Positions 16,759 through 25,122 of a stretch of DNA of 64,000 bases are shown in pieces. This stretch comes from Hymenobacter negativus. GTDB lineage: Bacteria > Bacteroidota > Bacteroidia > Cytophagales > Hymenobacteraceae. Position 1 is the first letter of the stretch; every line of letters begins with the position of its first letter. The notes under the pieces were generated by a model that saw nothing but the letters and a program-made list of their open reading frames with translations, was not told where the DNA came from and did not search any database. The stretch is from positions 62,001 to 126,000 of the forward strand of contig NZ_JAEDAE010000006.1 of assembly GCF_016056375.1 (NCBI RefSeq). Direction: 5' to 3'. Made by a program: the position numbers and the translations under genes.

Positions 16759-18534
16759 GTGGGCGCACTTAGCGGTTAGGCTCACGTTGGCATCGGTGTA
16801 CACCAACAGGTAGTTGCCCTTGGCCAGATTGCCGAGGTTCACCGGCGTAGAAACGCCGCCCACGGCGGGCGTGAGCGTAGCCACGCGCTGGCCCACGAAG
16901 TTATAAATCGTGAGGCGGGCTTCGGCGCCGGAGCGGGGGTGCTCCACGGTCAGTTGCTCGGCGGCGGGGTTCGGGAACAGGTGCAGGGGCTCCAGCACTG
17001 CCCCGGTGGGCTTGGTAGCCGTCACCGTAGCCACGAGGCCGTTGAGGTAGTTTTCGAGGTTGGTGTAGCCGTTGGCCGCGATGGTCTGGCGGTCGGCGGC
17101 GTTGTTGGGATTGAGGCCGTTGGCGGCTTCGTAGGCATCGGTCATGCCGTCATGGTCCGAGTCGGCAGGCGCGGGGCCGCAGGTCAGCACGGGCCAGGCT
17201 ACCTGCGAGGTGCTGTAGGGCGTACCATGCGGGAAGCCGCCCTGCACGTCAATAATGCCGCCGGTGCGGTTCTGCACGTCGTTGATGATGCGTTGGTCCA
17301 GCGCATCGCGCACGGGCAGAATGCAGCCCACGCCCTGCAACACCGAAGTGTAGGCAGCCTGGGCGGTTTGGGTATTGAGGGGCGCAATGTTGAACGGCGT
17401 CAGGGCCTTTGACTGCACAGTATCGGCCAGGGTGCCGCCCTGCATAGTAGCGCCTTTCCAGTTAGCATTCGTGACCGCCGCATTGCCATCGAGGTAGTTG
17501 CCAGCCAAGTAAATCTGGGCGTAGGGCAGCAGCGGGGCCGTTGTTTGCTTGTACGGATTCACAACTTTAGAACGCGAGCCCGACGACGTGGCCGGGCCCG
17601 GCTTGTAGTAGTTGTTCACCATGTTGTAGTTGCCGCCCTCGCCACCATACACGTTGTTGGAGCCCCAGTCGTAGATGACGTTGTTGCGAAAATCGCAGTT
17701 CTCCGAGCCGATGGCCGCGCCGTAGCGGGTGCCGTTCCAGCGCGGGGTGCGGCTGTTGCAGTGCGCAAACAGGTTGTGGTGGAACGAGGCCCGCCGCCCG
17801 CCCCAGATGCCGCCGTAGCCGTGGCGCTCGTAGTCGGTGTCGCCGGTTTCGAAGTGGTAGGAGTAGTTCAGCGGCTCCGAAATCAGGTTCCACTGCAGGG
17901 TCATCGAGTCCGTAGCCGCGCCGTAGAACGTGAAGGCTTCGTCATCGCTCCAGCTCATGGTGCAGTGGTCGATGACAATGTTTTTGCGCTCCTGCATGCT
18001 GAAGGCATCGTCGTCGCCGCTACCATTCAGGGGGTTGCCGTTGGCGTCCACCAGCTTCTGGTACTGGTCGCCGAGGCGGAAGCGCACAAAGCGCACAATC
18101 ACGTTGTCGCCACTCACCGTTACCTGCCGGTCGGCCAGGCAGATGCCGTCGCCGGGCGCAGTCTGGCCCGCAATGGTGGTGTTGCGCGGAATGCTCAGGC
18201 GCGCCGTGAGGTGAATGGTGCCGCACACCCGAAACACAATGGTGCGGTACTGCGCCACCGAGCTCGACTGGCTTAGTGCGTAGCGCAGCGTGCCCTGGGT
18301 GTTGGTATCGGCCAGGCTCGTCACCTCATACACCGTGGTAGGCGTGGCCGCTCGGCCCCGGCCGCCGCTAACAAACCGCCCCGCCCCTTCCACGCCGGGA
18401 AAAGACAGCTGCTGGGCCTGCACCGGCGCGCTGGCGGCCAGGCCGGCCACCGTGGCCACCAGGCCCAGGCCAACCCGTGCCACGGACCGGGTGGCAAAAC
18501 GAAGCGAAGAAAATGGAGCGGATAGTAAAGTCAT
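16753..18534 (-). CDS. Pectate lyase, right-handed beta-helix (PL1-like), T9SS-exported
   Basis: Secreted pectate lyase of 593 aa, cleaving polygalacturonate by beta-elimination. The signal peptide ends near ASAPVQAQ (residue ~41). The parallel beta-helix occupies about 44-400 with PL1-type stretches: FPGVEGAGRFVSGGRGR, TTIAGQTAPGDGICL, DNVIVRFVRFRLGD, KNIVIDHCTMSWSDDEAFTF and SFHHNLFAHCNSRTPRWNG, the last with the conserved basic and aromatic residues of the active cleft. Around residue 458 lies DSDHDGMTDAYEAANGLNP, a calcium-binding thrombospondin-type-3-like loop. The end is a T9SS type A sorting domain (LHLFPNPAAEQLTVEHP; NLAKGNYLLVY). The operator-like site d lies about 140 bp upstream. 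Its products are substrates for the GH105 and GH28 enzymes of the locus. Confidence 0.9.
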   Translation of the reverse strand: MTLLSAPFSSLRFATRSVARVGLGLVATVAGLAASAPVQAQQLSFPGVEGAGRFVSGGRGRAATPTTVYEVTSLADTNTQGTLRYALSQSSSVAQYRTIVFRVCGTIHLTARLSIPRNTTIAGQTAPGDGICLADRQVTVSGDNVIVRFVRFRLGDQYQKLVDANGNPLNGSGDDDAFSMQERKNIVIDHCTMSWSDDEAFTFYGAATDSMTLQWNLISEPLNYSYHFETGDTDYERHGYGGIWGGRRASFHHNLFAHCNSRTPRWNGTRYGAAIGSENCDFRNNVIYDWGSNNVYGGEGGNYNMVNNYYKPGPATSSGSRSKVVNPYKQTTAPLLPYAQIYLAGNYLDGNAAVTNANWKGATMQGGTLADTVQSKALTPFNIAPLNTQTAQAAYTSVLQGVGCILPVRDALDQRIINDVQNRTGGIIDVQGGFPHGTPYSTSQVAWPVLTCGPAPADSDHDGMTDAYEAANGLNPNNAADRQTIAANGYTNLENYLNGLVATVTATKPTGAVLEPLHLFPNPAAEQLTVEHPRSGAEARLTIYNFVGQRVATLTPAVGGVSTPVNLGNLAKGNYLLVYTDANVSLTAKCAHE

Positions 18535-18672
18535 TGCGGGAAATAATGGGAGTCCGATAAAGGAATAACCGAACTAGCGCCGCTCCTTAACAGCAGCGTA
18601 AGCCCAGTAATTCGGTATGATAATATTACGTCCGCAATGGCCCGCAATATGCCGCAAAGGCCCTTTTTATTC

Positions 18673-18698
18673 GCGCAATCGTTGCCGGGAACGATGGC
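18673..18698. promoter_or_regulatory. Operator-like palindrome, site d (pectate lyase)
   Basis: GCGCAATCGTTGCCGG then GAACGATGGCG, the same core as sites a-c. It lies 139-164 bp upstream of the minus-strand pectate lyase start, a spacing like that of sites a and b to their genes. Confidence 0.7.
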
Positions 18699-18716
18699 GC
18701 CCGCCCCGCCCAAACG

Positions 18717-18750
18717 CAAAACGTCCCGCTTCGGCACCGAAGCAGGACGT
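18717..18750 (-). terminator. Terminator after prmA
   Basis: ACGTCCTGCTTCGG pairs with CCGAAGCGGGACGT (one mismatch) around a 2-nt loop, with T residues following on the minus strand. It lies about 20 bp past the prmA stop. Confidence 0.7.
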
Positions 18751-18770
18751 TCCTTCATTCTACCCTCATC

Positions 18771-19601
18771 CTATTCCTTCTCGAACACGGCCGATACCCA
18801 GCTGCGCAGCGTGCGGTGGCGCTGGTAGCGCAGGCCGTGCTTGCTGGCCTCGGCCTGGATTTTCGGGAGGTCTTCCTCGTAGAAGCCGCTGAACAGAATG
18901 GGCCGGCCGCTGGGCAGCAGGCGGGCGTATTCGTGCATGTCTTCCAGCAGCACGTTGCGGTTGATGTTCGCCAGAATCAGGTCGAACGGCTCCTCATTGG
19001 CGAGGGTTTCCACGCCGCCCAGGCGGCACTCAATGCCGTGGCAGTTGTTTTCGGCGGCGTTGTCGCGGGCGTTTTCCACGGTCCAGGGCTCGGTGTCGAC
19101 GGCCAGCACCTGGCGGGCACCCAGCATTTCGGCCATGATGGCCAGAATGCCGGTGCCGGTGCCCATGTCCAGCACGCGCAGTCCCTTGTGGTCCACATCG
19201 AGCTGGTTTTCAATCATGAGCGCCGTGGTTTCATGGTGGCCCGTGCCAAACGACATACGCGGCATTATCACAATGTCGTAGTCGACGCCGGCCGGCTCGG
19301 GATGGAACGGTGCCCGCACCGACACGCGGTCAGCAATGATGAGCGGCTGGAAATTCTTTTCCCACTCGGCGTTCCAGTTCTGGCGGGTGATGACGCGGTG
19401 CGAGTGGCTGAGCTCGCCCTGGCCCTCGTAGCGGCTCATGACTTCGGCCACCGCGTCGGGGTTGAAAATATCCTCGGTAGTGTAGGCGCGGAAGCCGTCG
19501 TCGGTGTCCTCGAAAGTGTCGAAACCCACTTCGGCCAGCTCGGCCACCAGAATGTCGGCCAGCTCGCGCGGGGCTTCGACGGTCAGTTCAATAAAATCCA
19601 C
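18771..19601 (-). CDS. prmA: Ribosomal protein L11 methyltransferase
   Basis: SAM-dependent enzyme that trimethylates ribosomal protein L11, acting in the cytoplasm. Its 276 aa are close to the usual length for Bacteroidota. The N-terminal substrate domain (MDFIELTVEAPRELADILVA ... QNWNAEWEKNFQPL) is followed by MPRMSFGTGHHETTALMIE, the PrmA signature, the SAM-binding motif VLDMGTGTGILAIMAEMLGA (motif I) and the NPPF-like motif LILANINRNVL. Nothing is missing. It stands alone, with its own terminator downstream and a gap of over 100 bp to the DUF6150-like gene. Confidence 0.95.
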   Translation of the reverse strand: MDFIELTVEAPRELADILVAELAEVGFDTFEDTDDGFRAYTTEDIFNPDAVAEVMSRYEGQGELSHSHRVITRQNWNAEWEKNFQPLIIADRVSVRAPFHPEPAGVDYDIVIMPRMSFGTGHHETTALMIENQLDVDHKGLRVLDMGTGTGILAIMAEMLGARQVLAVDTEPWTVENARDNAAENNCHGIECRLGGVETLANEEPFDLILANINRNVLLEDMHEYARLLPSGRPILFSGFYEEDLPKIQAEASKHGLRYQRHRTLRSWVSAVFEKE

Positions 19602-19610
19602 TTCGTTTAG

Positions 19611-19702
19611 TTATGAGTTAAAAGTCAGGCGTTAAGAGCTGTGAATCGAAAGAACTGAATTGAAACCGTTTATAAATTCAACTCATAACTTTTAACTCCT
19701 AA
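19611..19702. repeat. Imperfect inverted repeat upstream of prmA
   Basis: TTATGAGTTAAAAGT (19611-19625) is complementary to ACTTTTAACTCCTAA (19688-19702) with one mismatch. The AT-rich AACTCATAAC/TTTTAACTC wording is also repeated within the right part. No gene lies in this gap. Confidence 0.5.
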
Positions 19703-19714
19703 CTCTTAACTCTC

Positions 19715-20065
19715 CTAATTGGTCTTGCAGCCGGCGAAGGAGCGCACGGTGGTGTAGTGAATGCTGAAATCGGCGCGGCTGCGGTCCGTGACCACCAGCA
19801 GCACGTAGTCGGCAAAGTCGCGGGCAGGCGCATCGGCCCACAGGCCGGCTTTATCGGCAAACAGCTTGTTGTTCTCCTTGAAAATCAGTACATCGGCAAA
19901 AGCTTCTTCCGGCTCCACGTACACCGTGCCGTAGCAATAGCTGCGCCGGCCGGGGTCGGTTTCGAGGTACACCGAGCCGTAGATTTTGCACGGCTCCAGC
20001 GGGCCAGCAGCCGGGCTTTTTGTGGGCAGCAGAGCCAGCAGAAGGGTGAGAATGAAGGAGAGCAT
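19715..20065 (-). CDS. Small secreted protein, DUF6150-like
   Basis: A 116-aa protein starting at the ATG at 20065 (MLSFILTLLLALLPTKSPAA, signal peptide); the longer upstream frame has no credible start. The mature part reads CKIYGSVYLETDPGRRSYCY, GTVYVEPEEAFADVLIFKEN, then LFADKAGLWADAPARDFADY and FSIHYTTVRSFAGC. It has three to four cysteines that could form disulfides. This matches my memory of the DUF6150 family of Bacteroidota, which has no known function. It is 107 bp downstream of tpiA in the same direction and could be read from the same transcript. Confidence 0.6.
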   Translation of the reverse strand: MLSFILTLLLALLPTKSPAAGPLEPCKIYGSVYLETDPGRRSYCYGTVYVEPEEAFADVLIFKENNKLFADKAGLWADAPARDFADYVLLVVTDRSRADFSIHYTTVRSFAGCKTN

Positions 20066-20172
20066 GCTGGGAAGGATTGAGTTTTGAAGATTAAGGATTG
20101 AGCGTGGGATGTCAAATGCAATGCCGCGTTGCGCGTTCAACCCAACCCTCAACCCTAAAATTTCAACCCTGC

Positions 20173-20937
20173 TTAAAACGACCGGATAATCGTGGTGAAG
20201 TCGGCCGCTTTCAGGGCCGCGCCGCCGATGAGGCCGCCGTCCACGTCGGGCTGCGAGAACAGCTCCTTGGCGTTCTGCGCGTTGGCCGAGCCGCCGTAGA
20301 GAATGGTGGTATCGAGGGCGGCCTGGGCGTCGTAGGCGCGGGCAATCTGCTCGCGGATGAAGGCATGCACTTCCTGCGCCTGGGCGCTGGTGGCGGTGCG
20401 GCCCGTGCCAATGGCCCAGATGGGCTCGTAGGCAATCACAACCTGGGCAAACTCCTCGTTGCTGAGGTGGAACAGCCCGTCGGTGAGCTGCTTGCCGATG
20501 TAGCTGAACGTCTCGTCGGCTTCGCGGGTCTCCAGCGACTCGCCCACGCAGAAGATGGGCTTGAGGCCGGCCGCCAGGGCGGCTTTCAGCTTCTGGCCCA
20601 GCAATTCATCGTCTTCGCGGAAATACTGGCGGCGCTCCGAGTGGCCCAGAATCACGTATTCGCAGCCCACCGAAGCCAGCATCTTGGCCGAAACTTCGCC
20701 GGTGAAAGCGCCGCTTTCTTTCTGGTGGCAGTTCTGGGCCCCGAGATGGAAATTGGAAGCCTGGGGCAGCTGCTGGCCCACGCCGTGCAGGAACGGAAAC
20801 GGCGGGCAAATAACGACCGTGGGCGCATTGGCTGCGCCCGATTCGCCGGCCAGGCTCGCGATTTCGCCTACCAGGGCCAAGGCCTCGGGGTAGGTTAGGT
20901 TCATTTTCCAGTTGCCGGCAACAAGTTTTTGGCGCAT
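20173..20937 (-). CDS. tpiA: Triosephosphate isomerase
   Basis: Glycolytic enzyme interconverting dihydroxyacetone phosphate and glyceraldehyde 3-phosphate. Its 254 aa are the standard length. All catalytic landmarks are present: GNWKMN with Asn and Lys at the N-terminus, ILGHSERR with the catalytic His, VIAYEPIWAIGTGRTAT with the catalytic Glu and the flexible phosphate loop, and ILYGGSANAQNAKEL and GGLIGGAALKAADF forming the phosphate site. The start ATG at 20937 agrees with the family. Confidence 0.97.
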   Translation of the reverse strand: MRQKLVAGNWKMNLTYPEALALVGEIASLAGESGAANAPTVVICPPFPFLHGVGQQLPQASNFHLGAQNCHQKESGAFTGEVSAKMLASVGCEYVILGHSERRQYFREDDELLGQKLKAALAAGLKPIFCVGESLETREADETFSYIGKQLTDGLFHLSNEEFAQVVIAYEPIWAIGTGRTATSAQAQEVHAFIREQIARAYDAQAALDTTILYGGSANAQNAKELFSQPDVDGGLIGGAALKAADFTTIIRSF

Positions 20938-21024
20938 AATCGAGCGGGTCAGGTATGGGGGTTGGGACTGACCGCAAAGCTACGGGCCAAACCGGTGGCC
21001 GCGCACCTGCCTCGCGCCGCGCGC

Positions 21025-21906
21025 TTACTCGCTGGCGCGTACGGCGTTGCGGGCAGCAATTTCGGCCTCTACGGCGGCAGCGGCTTCGTCGCGCACCTGC
21101 CAGGCCGTTTTGCGGCCGCCCAGCCGCGAGAGCACGAAGCCCGCAATGGCCACCACCGTAGCGCCAACCAGCGCGGCCCAGCCCAGCTCGGGCACTTCGC
21201 GCAGCCGCACCACCCACACCGCCACCAACGCCCAGGCCACCACCAAGGGGAACACCATGTCGCGGAAGGCCCGGCCCATAATCAGCCCCAACGCCACCAC
21301 CACGAAAATCAGCCCCAGCGTGAGCGTCACCGAAGCGCCCTCGGCCGTTTGCCAGCCCAGCTGCCGCAGCCCGATGGTGATATTAATAACCGAAGCCACC
21401 GAAATCCAGCCCAGGTACAGCGACAGCGGCACGCCCGCCAGCGCCGGGGCCGCATCGGCAAAAATGCGCCGCCGCGCCCGCCCATAAGCCACTACTAGAC
21501 AGGCGAGAATGAGCAGCATCACACCTAGGCTGGGCAAAATCAGCTCGTAAGCAAACAAAACAACCCAGGCTCCCGTGGCAATATTGGCCAGCGTGAGCGG
21601 CTTGGCCAGGGCGTCGGGCAGCGATATTTGCCGCTGAGCCTGCAGCAGCTGCCACACCGCGTAAATGGCCAGGGCCAGAAAAATCAGCCCCCAGATGCTG
21701 AATGCGTAGCCCGCCGGCGTGAGCAGCGTGGGGTACTTGGCCGATACCATGCCCATCGTTTGCCCAGCGAATGGATGGGTATTCGAATAATAATTGAGGG
21801 CAATGTTGCCGACGATGGCCAAAGCTGTTAGCCAGCGCCACAGCCGGCCCGTGCCCGACCGATTAGCTGCAGCGTAGTGGTCCGGGGGCGTTGTAGCGGT
21901 GGGCAT
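21025..21906 (-). CDS. TspO/MBR-like tryptophan-rich integral membrane protein
   Basis: A 293-aa inner-membrane protein with about ten hydrophobic segments. The start is taken as the ATG at 21906; a GTG two codons upstream is also possible. The segments SAKYPTLLTPAGYAFSIWGLIFLALAIYAVWQ and SLYLGWISVASVINI resemble the longer TspO/MBR-related proteins (tryptophan-rich sensory protein) found in bacteria and eukaryotes. It ends in a short Ala/Glu-rich helix. It is upstream of tpiA in the same direction, 87 bp apart, but functionally unrelated. Ligand and role are unknown; the family call rests on the PAGYAFSIWG-type motif and topology. Confidence 0.6.
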   Translation of the reverse strand: MPTATTPPDHYAAANRSGTGRLWRWLTALAIVGNIALNYYSNTHPFAGQTMGMVSAKYPTLLTPAGYAFSIWGLIFLALAIYAVWQLLQAQRQISLPDALAKPLTLANIATGAWVVLFAYELILPSLGVMLLILACLVVAYGRARRRIFADAAPALAGVPLSLYLGWISVASVINITIGLRQLGWQTAEGASVTLTLGLIFVVVALGLIMGRAFRDMVFPLVVAWALVAVWVVRLREVPELGWAALVGATVVAIAGFVLSRLGGRKTAWQVRDEAAAAVEAEIAARNAVRASE

Positions 21907-22113
21907 AATCACGGGGTGGGGTGAGAGGGGCGGCGAACTTACGTATTAATCCTAACTACTGGTTCTACGTTTCTTAGCCCGACCCGATTCACACGCTACA
22001 GTTCACAGCCATGGCATTGCCTGCCAACACATTAGCCGGCGCGCACCTAACAAACCGGCCCAACTGCAATAGTACATTTGGGCCGAGTAGTCAGTTGTCT
22101 TACTATCAACAGC

Positions 22114-24957
22114 TTAGGAAACCTTTTCCGCCAGAAAACGGGCCGTGTGGTTGGTGTCTTTCAGCTTCACCATATCCTCCGGTGTGCCTTCGAATAGCAG
22201 ATGCCCGCCGTTCAGCCCGCCCTCGGGGCCGAGGTCGATAATCCAGTCGGCGCACTTGATGATGTCGATGTTGTGCTCGATGATGAGGACGGAATTGCCC
22301 TGTTCGATAAGTGCATTCAGTGCGCCTACCAGCTTGGCAATGTCGTGGAAGTGCAGGCCGGTGCTGGGCTCGTCGAAGATGAACAGTATTTTATCCTGCT
22401 GCAACGTAGCGCCTTTGGTGAGGAAGGACGCTAGTTTCACGCGCTGGGCCTCGCCGCCGCTCAGCGTATTGGCCGACTGCCCGAGGCGGATGTAGCCCAG
22501 GCCCACGTCCTCCAGCGGCTTGAGGCGCTCGGCCACTTTGGGCTGGCTCTGGAAGAACTGTACGGCGTCGGACACCGTCATTTCCAGCACCTCGTCAATT
22601 CCCTTATCCTGGAATTTGATTTCCAGAATGTCCTGCTTGAATTTGTGGCCGCCGCAGCCTTCGCAGGTCAGGTAGATGTCGGCCATGAACTGCATCTCAA
22701 TTTTCACCTGGCCTTCGCCCTGGCACACCTCGCAGCGCCCGCCGTCTACGTTGAAGCTAAAGTGCGAGGGCTTCAGCCCCCGCGCCTTGGCCAGCGGCTG
22801 CTCCGAAAACAGCGTGCGAATCTGGTCGTAAGCCTTCACGTAGGTGACGGGGTTCGAGCGCGACGACTTGCCGATGGGGTTCTGGTCCACGAACTCGACG
22901 TGCGTCACCTGCCCGTTCACGCCCGTCAGGCGGTCGAATTTGCCGGTGCTCTCGCCCGCGCCGCCGCCCAACATCTTCATCAGGGCCGGCGCCAGGATGC
23001 GCTTGATGAGCGTGCTCTTGCCCGAGCCCGACACGCCCGTGACCACGGTCATCACGCCCAGGGGCAGCTTCACGCTCACGTTTTTGAGGTTGTTTTCGCG
23101 GGCGCCGGTCAGCTCCAGGGCGTTGCGCCAGGGGCGGCGCACCTTGGGCACCGGCACTTCCAGCCGGCCACTCAGGTACTGGCCGGTGTAGGTTTCGGTG
23201 TCTTGCAGCAGGGCATCCATGGTGCCCTGGAACATCAGGTTGCCACCGCCGCTGCCGGCCTCGGGGCCGATGTCGATAATCTGGTCGGCGGCCTCCATCA
23301 TCTTCTCCTCGTGCTCCACCACCACCACGGTGTTGCCGAGCTGCTGCAATGAGCGCAGCACGCCGATGAGCTGCTCGGCATCCTTGGGGTGCAGACCTAT
23401 GCTGGGCTCATCGAGCACGTACATAGAGCCCACCAGCGCCGACCCCAGCGACGTGGCCAGCGAAATGCGCTGGCTTTCGCCGCCGCTCAGCGTATTGCTC
23501 AGGCGGTTCAGGGTGAGGTAGCCCAGGCCCACGCGGTTGAGGTAGCCGAGGCGGTTGGTGATTTCCGTCACGAGGCGCTCGGACACTTTGGCGTCGTGCT
23601 CGCTCAGGCTCATGTTCTCGAAGAATTTCAGGGCCTCCGAGATGGGCAGCAGCACGATGTCGGCAATGCTTTTCCCGTCAATCCGCACGTATTGCGCGTC
23701 TTTGCGCAGACGCGTACCGCGGCAGTCGGGGCAAGTGGTGCGGCCCCGGTAGCGGCTTTGCAGCACGCGGTACTGGATTTTGTGGGTCTGCTCGCTCACC
23801 CACTTGAAATACTTGTCCAGCCCGTCAAAAAACTTGTTGCCGGTCCAGAGCAGGCGCTGCTCGGCTTCGCTCAACTCATTATAAGGCCGGTGAATGGGAA
23901 AGTCGAAGCGGATACCGTTTTTCAACAGCGGCTTCAGCCACTCGCCCTGCTTCTCGGTGCGCCAGGGCGCAATGGCACCTTCGTACACCGTCATGCTCTT
24001 ATCCGGAATCACCAAATCCTCGTCAATCCCCAGCACCGAGCCGAATCCTTCGCAGGTCTGGCACGCGCCGTAGGGGTTGTTAAAGGAGAAGAAGTTGACG
24101 CTGGGTTCTTCAAACGTCATCCCATCCAGCTCAAATTTGTCGGAGAAGGTGCGGACGTCGTCACCGTTCAGGTGCACCACGCAGGTGCCGTGGCCCTCGA
24201 AAAACGCAGTTTGCACCGAGTCCGACAGGCGGAACAGCAGGTCCTCGTCGCCGGGCCGCAGCACGGCGCGGTCAATCATGATGTACACGTCGCCCTTCAC
24301 CTCGGGCTGGCCCTCTCCTACCAGGTCCTCAATCTGAGACGTCACGCCATCCACCACCACGCGGCTGTAGCCTTTTTGCAGCAGCAAATCCAGCTCCTTG
24401 CTCATGGCGCGGGTCTTGTCGGCGCGATGCAGCGGAGCCAGAATCATGGCCCGGGTGCCTTCGGGCTGCGCGGCCAGAAAATCAACCACGTCGGCCACGT
24501 TGTCCTTGCGCACCTGCTCGCCGCTCACCGGCGAAAACGTCTTGCCCACCCGTGCAAACAGCAGCTTGAGGTAGTCGTAAATCTCGGTGCTGGTGCCCAC
24601 CGTCGAGCGGTTGTTCTTGATGCTGACCTTCTGCTCGATGGCAATGGCCGGCGAGATGCCGCGGATGTAGTCCACGTCGGGCTTATCCATGCGGCCCAGA
24701 AACTGCCGAGCGTAGCTGCTCAGGCTTTCCACGTACATCCGCTGACCTTCAGCATAAAGCGTATCGAAGGCAAGGCTCGACTTGCCCGAGCCGCTCAGGC
24801 CCGTGACGACGATGAACTGGTTGCGCGGCAGGGCCACGCTGAGGTTTTTGAGGTTGTGAACTCGGGCGTTTTTGATGAGGATGAATTCGCGCGGGTCGAG
24901 ATTATCAATGGCGTTGTCGGCGGGGGCCGAAACCTGCAAAGCGTCTTTTTTGGGCAT
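22114..24957 (-). CDS. uvrA: Excinuclease ABC subunit A
   Basis: DNA-damage sensor ATPase of nucleotide excision repair, acting with UvrB and UvrC. It is 947 aa from the ATG at 24957; the frame opens slightly earlier at TTG, but MPKKDALQ is the more likely start. Two ABC modules are complete: Walker A motifs VVTGLSGSGKSSLAFDTLYA and VVTGVSGSGKSTLIKR, signature motifs NTLSGGESQRISLA and NTLSGGEAQRVKLA, and Walker B LDEPSIGLHP and FDEPSTGLHFHD. Zinc-binding cysteines are present in CPDCRGTRL and in CEVCQGEGQ with CEGCGGHKF. It stands alone, about 165 bp from the divergent hydrolase. Confidence 0.97.
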   Translation of the reverse strand: MPKKDALQVSAPADNAIDNLDPREFILIKNARVHNLKNLSVALPRNQFIVVTGLSGSGKSSLAFDTLYAEGQRMYVESLSSYARQFLGRMDKPDVDYIRGISPAIAIEQKVSIKNNRSTVGTSTEIYDYLKLLFARVGKTFSPVSGEQVRKDNVADVVDFLAAQPEGTRAMILAPLHRADKTRAMSKELDLLLQKGYSRVVVDGVTSQIEDLVGEGQPEVKGDVYIMIDRAVLRPGDEDLLFRLSDSVQTAFFEGHGTCVVHLNGDDVRTFSDKFELDGMTFEEPSVNFFSFNNPYGACQTCEGFGSVLGIDEDLVIPDKSMTVYEGAIAPWRTEKQGEWLKPLLKNGIRFDFPIHRPYNELSEAEQRLLWTGNKFFDGLDKYFKWVSEQTHKIQYRVLQSRYRGRTTCPDCRGTRLRKDAQYVRIDGKSIADIVLLPISEALKFFENMSLSEHDAKVSERLVTEITNRLGYLNRVGLGYLTLNRLSNTLSGGESQRISLATSLGSALVGSMYVLDEPSIGLHPKDAEQLIGVLRSLQQLGNTVVVVEHEEKMMEAADQIIDIGPEAGSGGGNLMFQGTMDALLQDTETYTGQYLSGRLEVPVPKVRRPWRNALELTGARENNLKNVSVKLPLGVMTVVTGVSGSGKSTLIKRILAPALMKMLGGGAGESTGKFDRLTGVNGQVTHVEFVDQNPIGKSSRSNPVTYVKAYDQIRTLFSEQPLAKARGLKPSHFSFNVDGGRCEVCQGEGQVKIEMQFMADIYLTCEGCGGHKFKQDILEIKFQDKGIDEVLEMTVSDAVQFFQSQPKVAERLKPLEDVGLGYIRLGQSANTLSGGEAQRVKLASFLTKGATLQQDKILFIFDEPSTGLHFHDIAKLVGALNALIEQGNSVLIIEHNIDIIKCADWIIDLGPEGGLNGGHLLFEGTPEDMVKLKDTNHTARFLAEKVS

Positions 24958-25061
24958 AAACGAACTAACAGCGGAGAGGGGCCGGAAGGTTTCGGCCGGC
25001 GGCAATTGCTGTGGGTACGAAGGTACGGCCGGGGCGGAGGCAGGAATAAATTGTTTTTTCC

Positions 25062-25085
25062 ATAATTAGAAATTTGTCTAATTAT
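25062..25085. promoter_or_regulatory. AT-rich 24-bp palindrome, candidate operator
   Basis: ATAATTAGA (25062-25070) and TCTAATTAT (25077-25085) are perfect inverted arms around AATTTG, 38 bp before the alpha/beta-hydrolase start and in the divergent gap with uvrA. Its base composition contrasts strongly with the GC-rich surroundings. Size and position fit a dimeric repressor site; the regulator is unknown. Confidence 0.5.
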
Positions 25086-25122
25086 CTTCGTAACATTGCG
25101 TCATCGTCCATCAGCCCTTGCC

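Noticed and set aside
22011..22241. Plus-strand open frame downstream of the TspO-like gene
   Set aside because: It overlaps the uvrA C-terminus on the other strand and has no protein-like character.
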